Positions 1 to 11,200 of a stretch of 64,000 bases of DNA are shown piece by piece. The translations under genes were made by a program, and so were the position numbers. The notes beneath the pieces were generated by a model, which searched no databases, was not told the DNA's origin, and saw only the letters and a list, made by a program, of their open reading frames with translations. This DNA is from Planococcus citri (Eukaryota > Arthropoda > Insecta > Hemiptera > Pseudococcidae), in NCBI RefSeq assembly GCF_950023065.1, contig NC_088677.1, forward strand, positions 32,819,230-32,883,229, read 5' to 3'. The first letter of the stretch is position 1; every line of letters starts with the position of its first letter.

Positions 1-289
1 ATAAAGGGTCATTTTACATTTAATTTTTCTATCCTACGAAATTCTACATACTATTCTTTTTAATTTTTTTCACGTTCATTCGTTTAAATTTTTCAACTTA
101 TGTTTCAAACTTGAGCATATACTTCATTCACTTCATATGTTTGTAACACAATCACTGGGACTTTTCTTTCCCAATTTCATTGTTTCACGATATTTATCAT
201 CTAATGTTTGAAAATATGTCTTATTTCAATTGGTAAACAATTATTCGTTTATTCCTAGTGTTTATTAATTTACACCTTTGATTTTTCAG

Positions 290-447
290 GAAACGATGAC
301 TGTATTGATACTACAACAGAATTGCCTGGAGCAGTCTCATGTTACGATTTTTTAACTAAATACGGCCTTCAGTATTGCGTGGACGAATACATAAAAAAAT
401 ACTGTTGCGCGGCTGTTAAATATCTATGCAATAATTCACCATTTTGA
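290..447 (+). CDS. Last exon of a secreted-type six-cysteine (ShK-like) protein, 3' partial gene
   Basis: A pyrimidine-rich acceptor (TTTGATTTTTCAG, AG at 288-289) precedes an open frame with two leftover bases, then 51 codons ending in TGA at 445-447. The peptide has six cysteines, in the order C-x12-C-x11-C-x8-CC-x6-C, with a D two residues after the first Cys and YG before the third. This resembles ShK-type six-cysteine modules seen in secreted and extracellular animal proteins, but the last spacing (CC-x6-C) departs from the common C-x3-C-x2-C. The upstream exons lie outside the window, so signal peptide and function cannot be seen. An AATAAA follows 23 bp after the stop, supporting a real gene end. 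It converges on calbindin-32. Confidence 0.6.
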
Positions 448-470
448 GAAACATGATATTGATGATCTCC

Positions 471-476
471 AATAAA
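471..476 (+). terminator. Polyadenylation signal AATAAA of the left-edge gene
   Basis: Canonical AATAAA 23 bp after the stop at 447, followed by a long T-rich stretch (480-500). This is the expected layout of a short 3'UTR. Confidence 0.5.
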
Positions 477-1373
477 ATTACCTTTTTTTTTTCTTTCTAA
501 TATAAGTATGTGTTTTTTTCCTTTTGTAAATGATATTAGACTTGAATCAAGTGAATTGTAAATAATGACGGCTTTCCTAAATTTGTCGTCTTTAAATAGT
601 GTAGCTCAAGTATTTTATATAAATTTGTAATTTTTGTATTTTATTATTCTTTTTTTTTTTGTATTGCAAATTAAAATCAACGAGCTACCAGTCTTATTAA
701 ATTTTACCATTATTTATATAATTTAAAACTCGCAGTTTTTTTAATATGTAAATTAATGTTGAAAACAACAAAAAAATAATAAAATGAAACGAATTTGTAT
801 TAAATGCGTTATTTATTGATGCTGATCTCGACACAACATGTGAGAACATGTTTAAAATTTTGCAAAATATAGATCAATGATGGACTGACATGTTTTTTAA
901 AAATTTATATGATCTAAAACTTGAAAATTCTACGTTAAATTTTAATTCATTCTTTTATTTTAAAAAATAGAAAATGTTTGATGAAATGATTAGCGCTCAT
1001 AGCGTCGGATTTTAAAAGCTGGGGGTTTCAACTTTCGCAGGCCTGCCCTTCGCGGACTGTAACTTTTCCGTTTATCGACCTCTTTCCATTCCCTATTTCC
1101 CGTCCCATTTTCCCGCTTGAAAAACAAATAGGTAGCACTAGCATTAGAGCCTTTTTTATCATCCACTCCGGCGACGAGAATACAATAAAACGTAGATACC
1201 TATTCCTATTACTTACCTACCTAATTGAAAAATGAACCTGAACTTTCGATTTTCATCATTAACCCCAACACACAGAAAACCACACTTTATACTACGATAG
1301 TGCAAAGCACTAAAAGTCATTTGGATCGCGTGCAGTTGGCTCTTGCAAAAATCTGATGACACTACTTCGATTC
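477..1373. other. Intergenic AT-rich sequence, no gene seen
   Basis: Mostly AT-rich. There is a slightly GC-richer stretch at about 1000-1120. I see no open frame with protein-like composition and no clear repeat. Confidence 0.5.
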
Positions 1374-4300
1374 TAAAGGGTATAGCAGGTTAAGTATGGT
1401 GAATCGGCCCTTGAAACAGATTTTGACCGCTCCTACCCTAAAAGGTCAACCATGATGAGAAAAAACTGTGATGAAAATTTTGGACCCCCAGGGCAAGTAT
1501 TTTGGGGGGGAGGGGCAAAAATGTGTTTTTTCTGGTTAATTTTCTCACTAGACGCCATTTTTCACCAAATGCTGATAAAAATTTCGCGTTTTTTTAGATC
1601 GGTTCTAGAGAGTCCAAAGAACAAAACCAATTTAGGAAAAAAAATTTGGGCAATTTTTTGGGGGGGTTCTGCCCTTTTAAAAATTTTGAACCGCCATTTT
1701 GTAATAAAGGATCAAAGTGACAATGGAATTTTTCTAGTCAAAACACGCGTAATTTATCCGTAAACATACCATAAAAATTTCAAAAATTTTGGAGTGGTGG
1801 AAGTTTGTCAAAAAAAATAAAAACTGACCACCCCTTTGCTTTATTAAGCATAAGCTGCACCTACTATACATGGGTACAAGTTATGGATAAACCACCTATT
1901 AACCATTGTTTTTATAAAATCATTTCATTCTGATGCCAACAGGAAATATTTATGCGGGGCCTTAACCTCCCGGACCCCTTTCAACCCCCCCCCCCCCAAC
2001 CATGGTTATTTTAATGAAAAATAAAGTCGCTGATATGGGTGTCGTTTTCATATGAATCGAACCTTCTGAAAACGAATTTGCAGTCGAATTCCCATTTGGA
2101 CCATTTTTTGCCCCCCTCCCCTCACGTCATGATTAAAATGAGTATAGGTAAGCATTTTACACACATACCTATTTAGTCATTATGTTTCGTAGTTTTGTGA
2201 ATTATTTTCGCATTAGGTATAACTTCGATGGAAAATAGTCAAAATAAATACGAATATGCAGTCGAATTCCCATTTGACCCATTTTTCTCTCCCCCCCCCC
2301 CCCACCACTTGACCAGAAATATTATTTATAGATGAAAAATAAATTCGCCGATAATGGTGTCGTTTTTCATATGAATCGAACTTTCTGAAAACGAATTTGC
2401 AGTCGAATTCCCATTTGAACCATTTTTTTGGGCCCCTCCTCTCTTTGCATTAGGTCTCACAACTGTTAGGAATGCATATCTTGAAAGACCCCCTACAAGT
2501 TATAATGCATTGTGGTACAGTAACTTATAGAGAATCACATTCACAGGCATGCTTTTTGTAAAAAAGATTTTTTATTTTGACTATTTTCCATCGAAGTTGC
2601 ACCTAATGTGAAAATAATTCACAAAACTACGACTCATAATGACTAGGTATATGTGTAAAATGCTTACCTATACTCATTATTCACGACGCAAAGAGAGGAG
2701 GAGGAAAATTGTTCAAATGGGAATTCGACAGAAAATTCGTTTTCAGAAGGTTCGATTCAGATGCAAACGACACACATATTGGCGACTTCATTTTTAATCA
2801 GAAATAACCATTTGGTTAGGAGGGGGAGAGGGTCCCCAAAAAATTGTTCAAATGGGAATTCGACTGAAAATTCGTTTTCAGAAGATTCGATCCAGATGAA
2901 AATGACACACATGGCGACATATTATTTTTCATCATAAATAACCATTTGGGTGGGAGGGGGAGAGGGGCCAAAAAAATGGTTCAAATGGGAATTCGACTGC
3001 AAATTCGTTTTCAGAAAGTTCGATTCATATGAAAAACGACACCATTATCGGCGAATTTATTTTTCATCTATAAATAATATTTCTGGTCAAGTGGTGGGGG
3101 GGGGGAGAGAAAAATGGGTCAAATGNNNNNNNNNNNNNNNNNNNNNNNNNNNNNNNNNNNNNNNNNNNNNNNNNNNNNNNNNNNNNNNNNNNNNNNNNNN
3201 NNNNNNNNNNNNNNNNNNNNNNNNNNNNNNNNNNNNNNNNNNNNNNNNNNNNNNNNNNNNNNNNNNNNNNNNNNNNNNNNNNNNNNNNNNNNNNNNNNNN
3301 NNNNNNNNNNNNNNNNNNNNNNNNNCTTACCTATACTCATTATTCACGACGCAAAGAGAGGAGGAGGAAAATTGTTCAAATGGGAATTCGACAGAAAATT
3401 CGTTTTCAGAAGGTTCGATTCAGATGCAAACGACACACATATTGGCGACTTCATTTTTAATCAGAAATAACCATTTGGTTAGGAGGGGGAGAGGGTCCCC
3501 AAAAAATTGTTCAAATGGGAATTCGACTGAAAATTCGTTTTCAGAAGATTCGATCCAGATGAAAATGACACACATGGCGACATATTATTTTTCATCATAA
3601 ATAACCATTTGGGTGGGAGGGGGAGAGGGGCCCAAAAAAATGGTTCAAATGGGAATTCGACTGCAAATTCGTTTTCAGAAAGTTCGATTCATATGAAAAA
3701 CGACACCATTATCGGCGAATTTATTTTTCATCTATAAATAATATTTCTGGTCAAGTGGTGGGGGGGGGGGAGAGAAAAATGGGTCAAATGGGAATTCGAC
3801 TGCATATTCGTATTTATTTTGACTATTTTCCATCGAAGTTATACCTAATGCGAAAATAATTCACAAAACTACGAAACATAATGACTAAATAGGTATGTGT
3901 GTAAAATGCTTACCTATACTCATTTTAATCATGACGTGAGGGGAGGGGGGCAAAAAATGGTCCAAATGGGAATTCGACTGCAAATTCGTTTTCAGAAGGT
4001 TCGATTCATATGAAAACGACACCCATATCAGCGACTTTATTTTTCATTAAAATAACCATGGTTGGGGGGGGGGGTTGAAAGGGGTCCGGGAGGTTAAGGC
4101 CCCGCATAAATATTTCCTGTTGGCATCAGAATGAAATGATTTTATAAAAACAATGGTTAATAGGTGGTTTATCCATAACTTGTACCCATGTATAGTAGGT
4201 GCAGCTTATGCTTAATAAAGCAAAGGGGTGGTCAGTTTTTATTTTTTTTGACAAACTTCCACCACTCCAAAATTTTTGAAATTTTTATGGTATGTTTACG

Positions 4301-4686
4301 GATAAATTACGCGTGTTTTGACTAGAAAAATTCCATTGTCACTTTGATCCTTTATTACAAAATGGCGGTTCAAAATTTTTAAAAGGGCAGAACCCCCCCA
4401 AAAAATTGCCCAAATTTTTTTTCCTAAATTGGTTTTGTTCTTTGGACTCTCTAGAACCGATCTAAAAAAACGCGAAATTTTTATCAGCATTTGGTGAAAA
4501 ATGGCGTCTAGTGAGAAAATTAACCAGAAAAAACACATTTTTGCCCCTCCCCCCCCAAAATACTTGCCCTAGGGGTCCAAAATTTTCATCACAGTTTTTT
4601 CTCATCATGGTTGACCTTTTAGGGTAGGAGCGGTCAAAATCTGTTTCAAGGGCCGATTCACCATACTTAACCTGCTATACCCTTTA
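1374..4686. repeat. Long palindrome 1: about 1.07-kb inverted arms with internal ~134-bp tandem units
   Basis: The left arm (1374 to about 2440) is repeated in reverse complement as about 3618-4686. Examples of mirrored text are TAAAGGGTATAGCAGGTTAA at 1374 against its complement ending at 4686, and the CATGGTTATTTTAATG blocks near 2000 and 4050. The inner part is made of tandem units starting GTTCAAATGGGAATTCGAC at 2711, 2845 and 2979 (spacing 134 bp). Each has a G-rich run (GGGAGGGGGAGAGG) and an AATTCGTTTTCAGAA block. Frames such as 1452-1763 and its mirror 4296-4538 are the same repeat read twice and do not look coding. Confidence 0.85.
3126..3325. other. Assembly gap of exactly 200 N
   Basis: 200 unknown bases. 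The roughly 460 bp before it (2665-3125) recur almost unchanged directly after it (3326-3788), differing mainly in homopolymer length, so the flanks probably overlap rather than being a true duplication. Confidence 0.97.
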
Positions 4687-5814
4687 TGTAGTTCTCTACA
4701 ACTCTGCTCGACAGTCCAGACACAAAATTTCTCCAAAGTAGCTTGGTTTTCGCTTAAAATTTAAAAAAAAAACACTATCCTGAGTTGAAAAAATGTCATT
4801 CCGCGAACATTCGCGTGCTTGTAGGGAGGGACGCCATTTGATTCAGCATCTCAAATCGCACTTGGTACAGATTGTGCCAATTTTTCAATTTCTGGTTTTC
4901 TGGGTTTAAAATTCAAAAAACCGCATTTTTTTCGAAAATAGGTACCCCACTTTGAGAAATGAGAGGCCTTACTTCTCCTCTCAAAACACCAGTGGGGCTG
5001 AAATTCTGTATAGTGAGTCGTTGACTCAAACTATACAACGTATAAAAATTTGAGCAAAATAGAATAACATTTTTTTCGCACTGGCCTACTATTCATTTTA
5101 GATATAATCCATTGTAGTGGATAATTGAAATTCTTTATTGTTGATTATCAAATAAATACCAACATGTATTTTTTATGTAAAAAAAAAGAAAAGAAAAAAA
5201 AGGAAGAAAGAATGAATGAAAAATCCAAGAAGGTAGTTAGATAATAGAATAACATTTCTCCAATAAATTTACCAAATTTATGAGACGACTGACGAACTAG
5301 GTATGCGATGAAATGAAAGAATTTTTACTCTGCTTTTCTGAAAAATGTATATTCTAATTGCAAAAAGCAAGATAATAACAAAAGAGATCAAAAGAAACGT
5401 TACATTTGAAAGCAGAAAGGCCTTTAATTTGGAATTTTTTTGCACTGTACGCTCGCGAAAACAAACAATAAAATTTATTTCGAGATGGAAAATCATGAAT
5501 AATTTATAATTTGCAATTCAATACCTCTTATTTGTTGCGTAGATTTGCGTCAGTAGGTAGGTAGGTAGGTCGGTAGGTAGGTAGACTTGAAAAAGCATCA
5601 AAATATAGAATCGGCTTTACTTTCATCAATAAAATATTAGAAAACAACGACATTCAAATTCAAGTACAAAAATGTACACATTTACGTGATGTAAGTATGT
5701 TTTATTGTGTTCTATTCTGTTCATAAATTATGATTTGAGACAAATAATTTTATAAAATTTATAATAAGGATAAATTACAATGTCTTCCAAAATATTTTCT
5801 ACAGTCATTTTCAT
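4687..5814. other. Intergenic sequence, no gene seen
   Basis: AT-rich, with an A-rich stretch near 5180-5220. The 5278-5496 minus frame has hydrophobic residues but no recognisable domain or splice context. The only structured feature is the TAGG microsatellite at 5553-5584. Confidence 0.4.
5553..5584. repeat. (TAGG)n microsatellite
   Basis: About eight GTAG/TAGG units with one TCGG interruption. Confidence 0.8.
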
Positions 5815-5818
5815 TTAA

Positions 5819-6616
5819 CCCGCCGCCCTCAACATGGTGACAATTGTCACAAACCGGTTTCTCCATGCGTTCGCTCCGCAGGAACGAGTGATAGGGTAGT
5901 AACGACTCCTGGTACATATGCGTGTATGTTCTGCTGTTCATTTGCCGTGTTCAGAAGGTTGCCTACTTTTTTATTTTAAGGGGCAGAAATTTTTGAACAA
6001 TTTTTGTACAGACCAGAAGCTCGAAATTTTTTGCCCCTTAAATTAAAAGGATAGGCAAATTGCTGTGCACAAGCAAGTTGGACATGGACACACAATTGTC
6101 AGTGAGGAGTCAAAATGATTCCACCTAACTTTAACTTGAAAAAAATAAAATATCAGTAAATCGTCGGTGGCGCGTTTGATACCCCGTATGTGCCACTTTG
6201 TACGCAAACCTTTTTTTAATATCACTGGACTCGTCGTCGCTAGTTTTTGCGAGGCGCGGCGAACGGGATATACCTTATGTGTATAAATACACTTTTGTCC
6301 CATAGAGCGCACTGCAAGAAACCTCGTATGTGCATGAGCGGTGAAACCATGGTGCCGAATACTTTGTCTGCGCATGCGCTAACACAGTGGCACATACGGG
6401 GTATCAAACGCGCCACCGACGAAATGTGGAAAATACGATTTTTTTTCAAAAATGTTTGCCCCTTAAAATAAAAAAGTAGGCAAAATGCCCAACATGAGAA
6501 ATTAATGGTGCAACCTTTACGCACCCCCTCTAGATACCACAAAGCCATACCATATTTTGTTCTGGCACAGGAAAATTAATTAGTCGATGGCATTTTTTCA
6601 TGTTGAGGGTGGCGGG
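5819..6616. mobile_element. piggyBac-type MITE with TTAA target duplication and nested inverted repeats
   Basis: TTAA at 5815-5818 and again at 6617-6620 flank a 798-bp element. Its ends are CCCGCCGCCCTCAACATG and the complement of CCCGCCACCCTCAACATG. TTAA duplication plus a CCC start is the piggyBac superfamily signature. Inside are two more nested inverted pairs: GCCTACTTTTTTATTTTAAG at 5958 mirrored near 6482, and GGTGGCGCGTTTGATACCCC at about 6164 mirrored at about 6418. No transposase is coded; frames at 6043-6548 are the repeat read through. Confidence 0.8.
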
Positions 6617-6620
6617 TTAA

Positions 6621-8131
6621 CTCGTCTTCCATTCGCTATTACCTTATTTTATTATTAATAAACATAAATTTCGTTATTACCGTACTTATAATATGTATAA
6701 TTTTTGCTTCTTTTTACATTATGTTATTAATGTAGCCCAGCATAATCACGATGAAATAATTTCATAAAATAAGTAATTTGAAACTTGATTGTAGCCCTTT
6801 TTTTGACCCCACCTGTTTGCACGCGGATGAATTTGGTTGTATGTATTTTAAACCATCATGGCATATATTTGTATAGGCATCGGAATGAAAACGAGATGAA
6901 TGAGGTATTTTGTTTTTCATACACGTAGATATGTACGAATATTTGGCCTAGGTAATGGATTATATTTACAAGCAGACCCTGTATAAGAACGAGATCGAGA
7001 GCTAAAAACTCCTTTATGTGGTTATAAGTATACTACAGGAAGAGAGTTGAAATTTTATTCATTGTAATGAAGAATGCTGGCTGATTTCAAATGAAATGCA
7101 GATCGACTGAGATACAAGTTTTAGGAAGCCCTTTTTTAGATTTAAATTTTGAAGTATTACTATGTATAACCAATGAAGAACTGAAGTAACTAAATTTCAG
7201 ATTTAAAATATCCTCGAAAATTAGAAGTGCCAATAAAATTATTATTTAATTAGGAAAATAATGGTATTTTTGCAGTGGTGCGATCAAATGACCGACCATA
7301 CGCCAAGATATAGTAAAGATTATACGATAAAGTTTCTAATCAAGTAGGCACAAACGTACCTACTTTGCTAAGAAGTAGCGAAAGTGCAAAAAATGAAAAA
7401 ATTTCCAATGGCAATGATTGATCCTGGGTAGGTATTTTACACATAGAAAAAAAAACACGCAAAGACATTTTACTTTATAAATAAATTATTTATCTAACTC
7501 CTAATTTATTTGAGCAAAAGTGAAAGATTGAAAAAAAATAGCTTAAAAGAATTTTTTTTATTAACATAAAATCTATGCTATGTTAATATGATGATGATTT
7601 CTCCATATGTAACAATAAAACACGCTGAATACAATTCAAAGACAACAAACTTATAATAAAAAGGTAAGGTAAATAAATGCAAAAGGAAAAAAAAATTATA
7701 TAGTAATTAGGCTTGGTATGCTGATGCTTTCATCAGTTAAACGTAGGTATAATAATTTATACGCGATATTTGCGCGTTTTAATATGAATAACTTAAATGA
7801 ATAAAAAACCAAAACAAAAATTTGTAATATGAATAACAAAGTCGACTAGTTTCAAAATTATTAATGGAGTAGTTTTTCTTCGTTGTTGGATTCCGGCATC
7901 GATCATTGATTCTTGAATTAATTTAATAATGATTTAAAAAAAAAAAAAAAAAAAAAAAACGAAAACGAAAACGTACGATAAAGTGAACTTTAGTTCTGCA
8001 ATTCGCAAACTACAATAACAACAACGATAAGAAAAAATAATTTTTTTTGAACTAGTATAGATATATTTCCGAAAAAAAAAATTAGCCAACTAATTAGGTA
8101 ATAAAATTTACGTGCTATGGGTTGAAAATCT
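6621..8131. other. Calbindin-32 3'UTR and downstream sequence
   Basis: AT-rich with no other gene visible. On the minus strand, AATAAA signals (TTTATT on the plus strand) occur at 7557-7562 and 7505-7510. Either could end the calbindin-32 transcript, giving a 3'UTR of about 0.6 kb, but neither is certain. An A-run lies at about 7936-7959. Confidence 0.35.
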
Positions 8132-8272
8132 TCAATCGTCGTCTTGATTGTGTCTTGCGATGGCTAATAAAATCATCGTTAATTCTTTTTTGTTTATTTT
8201 TCCATCTTTATTGTAATCCACACCGCGCATGATAGTCTCTTCGAAATCCAACAGATCTTGAGCATCGTAATC
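8132..8272 (-). CDS. Cbp53E: Calbindin-32 coding exon 11 (residues 270-315 and stop)
   Basis: Acceptor TTTTTCTTTTTCAAG; 141 nt including TGA at 8134-8132. It encodes DYDAQDLLDFEETIMRGV, EF-hand 6 with loop DYNKDGKINKKE (residues 288-299), LTMILLAIAR and an acidic tail HNQDDD. EF-hand 6 has canonical ligand positions, whereas this loop is degenerate in vertebrate calbindin-D28k. Confidence 0.94.
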   Translation of the reverse strand, partial: DYDAQDLLDFEETIMRGVDYNKDGKINKKELTMILLAIARHNQDDD

Positions 8273-11200
8273 CTTGAAAAAGAAAAACAGATAAATGGAT
8301 AGGATACGTAGTTTGAAGTTGAATTTTATTTATGAGACGAGAAAAGGAGAGGTGGTGAGAGTAGAAAAAGTTATTCTAAATTGATGACTTCAAGACGTTC
8401 TGTTGAAACTTGAAACTCGAATTTTCATTTTGTAAAAGGACATATTTTGAAACAACAATAATGACAATAGCTTATATTGATTTATGAAAAATTTGAATTC
8501 GGTTATCGAGTTCTATATTTTGTTTCTTGCATCATTCTAGGCTCTCGCGTAGCATGATGTCGAATAAATTGCCTATTCGGTTTGCCGTAAATACGTAGAT
8601 AGGGTTTTCGGAGGTGCTGATTTCGATTTTAATAGATATTATTTTGAGTCAACATTTTAAAGTGAAGGAAGAAAATTGAAAACATTTGATTTTTTAAACT
8701 AGCGGTAATGACTAAAACTGATTCATAAGTCAAGATAGATATAAAGTCTTCGTGTTTTTTTCAAAATCCTTTTTTTTTTTTTTTTTTTTTTAATTGAATA
8801 AAGACCATTACTTGTTTTGATTCAGTAAAAAAGTCAAAATGCGTACGGTTTTTCAGCCTGTAACTTATAAGTACAATCTCTGAATAAAGATACCTATTTG
8901 AAAATTTTCTGAAGGGGGCACTTATTTATACTTCTCCCGGAATTCAATTCCTTTTCACACTTTTGTGTTCCTTCCCAGTCAATTTTTTCAGAAAATCAAA
9001 ATGCAAAAAAGTCTAAAAATCAATGGTTTCCTACTGATAAATTTTAACAATTGAGAAGAAATGATATGATTTCATTGTAATATTGACATTTTGTAAAAAT
9101 TGTACCTTCGTAAAAGATTACAACTTCTCTCGAAAATGTCAAAAAAAATTCATTATGCGAATAAGTTCTTCTTTTCAGAACGAATCGCGATTACTTTTCA
9201 AATCCAGCTTCATTTTTGATGCTCGAGTAAGTGGATAATTTGCCAATATTTTAGTTCAAAAGCAGCAGTATAAGCTCGATATTTCCAGAAGAAAAGGTTA
9301 TGAAAGTTTTTTTCCCTCAACTTTTATGATCAATTCAGTCGATTGGAAAAGGTTAAAACTCACCTAATTCAACTACCTACCTACATAAATGAGGAAAAAG
9401 AATATATAGTAAGAGATATAGTATTTACTTTTTTCACAAGTTCTAACAAATCTTTTAAGAATCCTCGCAGCTCTTCGTTTTCAATGGTTCCATTGTTGTC
9501 CTGCAACATCGTAAAATGTTATATTTATAAAAATGAAAACGTAACAAAATAAGTATTTCAGCGTCACTACAAAGCATATCTAAGAAAACGTACTCGGTCA
9601 TAGAGTGAAAAGACACGCTCTATATCTTCTTTGGTTAATTTAGTAGCACCCTGAAAATGAAAATTGAAATGGTTAATTAAAAATTAATTATTTTTGGCAC
9701 ATCGCTGTTTTGCTTTCATCTACGATCTCCGAGTGGGTAGCCCATTTAAATTCAACACATTTAAACAAAAAAAAAAAATTAAATTAAAATTAAAAAAACT
9801 TTACATTTGACCAGTATTATGAAATACAATTTTAAAATCGGGTTTTATTTTATTTTAATTCAAATTTTCATTTAGGTCGTTGATTTATGTGTTCCATACG
9901 GTAAATGGACACCCGGAGTGTGTTTAACCACACTGAAGGCGGTGGATGAAAGAGCAGAATAGTATTCTCTTTACACACATAAATTATATAGGTACCTTAT
10001 GTAGTTTCAAACAAAATCTAAAGTCATTTTTTATGACCTTGGACGTTTACCTTAACACTATAAATGATACATTTTTTTTTTTTTTTACCGATAAATCACA
10101 AAAATGGTCGTTAAAAATCGCTTTTTCTAGAACGATCAACTACTTCCTACGTTATACCATGTATGAAGCATTTTCAGAGATACAAAATAATACTATAAAT
10201 ACTGCACTTATACACAGCAATATGCAATACATATTTACATACACTATACATACAAGAGCTTGTTCTAAAATATTCCTACACCTATGAGGCTATAATGAAT
10301 ACCCTTTTCAGCAATGATACATCAATGAAAATGTTCGCAATTACTCAAACTATACGGAAAGCTTGAAATTTGCCTAGGTATAATATTATTATAATATTAC
10401 AGATGATGATACAATTTATAAAATGAACCCAACTCCTAAGTAAATTTCAAATTCAAAGTGATTTTGAAACAGGATCATTGAAAATCCTCTTTTATACACC
10501 ACAGAAGCACAGATGATGTTTTATTATTAAACGACACAGCTTCGATATATATTTCAAAGAGGTAACATTCTCGAATCCAAATTAGAATATTCAATAAGAT
10601 GTTGTCAATTTTGAAATATTTTCACCGTTGGTGTGTATCTAGTACTTATTAATATGAAAATGAAAAATTTAATATTGAAAAAAAAATTGACATAAATTTT
10701 GATTTTTTAAAAATCATTTATAAAATTGAACTAGGTACTTTGGAATTTGGAAGCTAAAAATTCAATGACCAGCTCAAAAGTATATTTTACTTATATTTAT
10801 GTACTTATGTACGTAAGTTTACCTACAATGAAAAAGCAAAACTGTGTAATTAATACATGTATCTGCATATGAAAGCAATGAATACCTATTATATTGAATT
10901 GCAAACATTTATCGTTTCATACCTGTAATATCATCATTCATTCCTACGATTTACAAATGGCATGTTTCGTTTAATAGTAATAAAGCCTGTCATCGATTTT
11001 ACTTTCACCATCACACCAGACCACGAAAATTATGGAGTTTTCCCAACATAGGTAAGAAAGCTCACCATAAATAATTCGTTAAATACAAAGGTATATAACT
11101 AAAAGAAATTATTAAGGTAATAATTCAGAGAGCTCAGAGCTTCAGAAAAGTTTTAAGCAGCGCTTTTCCGGCATTTACTGTTGAAACAACACAAAAAGGG

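Noticed and set aside
1452..1763. 103-codon plus-strand frame, with an 80-codon mirror at 4296-4538
   Set aside because: Same repeat arm read on both sides of palindrome 1. It is low-complexity with no domain.
2950..3600. Long frame across the N gap
   Set aside because: Made of unknown bases plus tandem repeat units; it is not a gene.
9946..10287. 113-codon plus-strand frame in intron 8
   Set aside because: Low-complexity residues and T-runs; no homology recognised.
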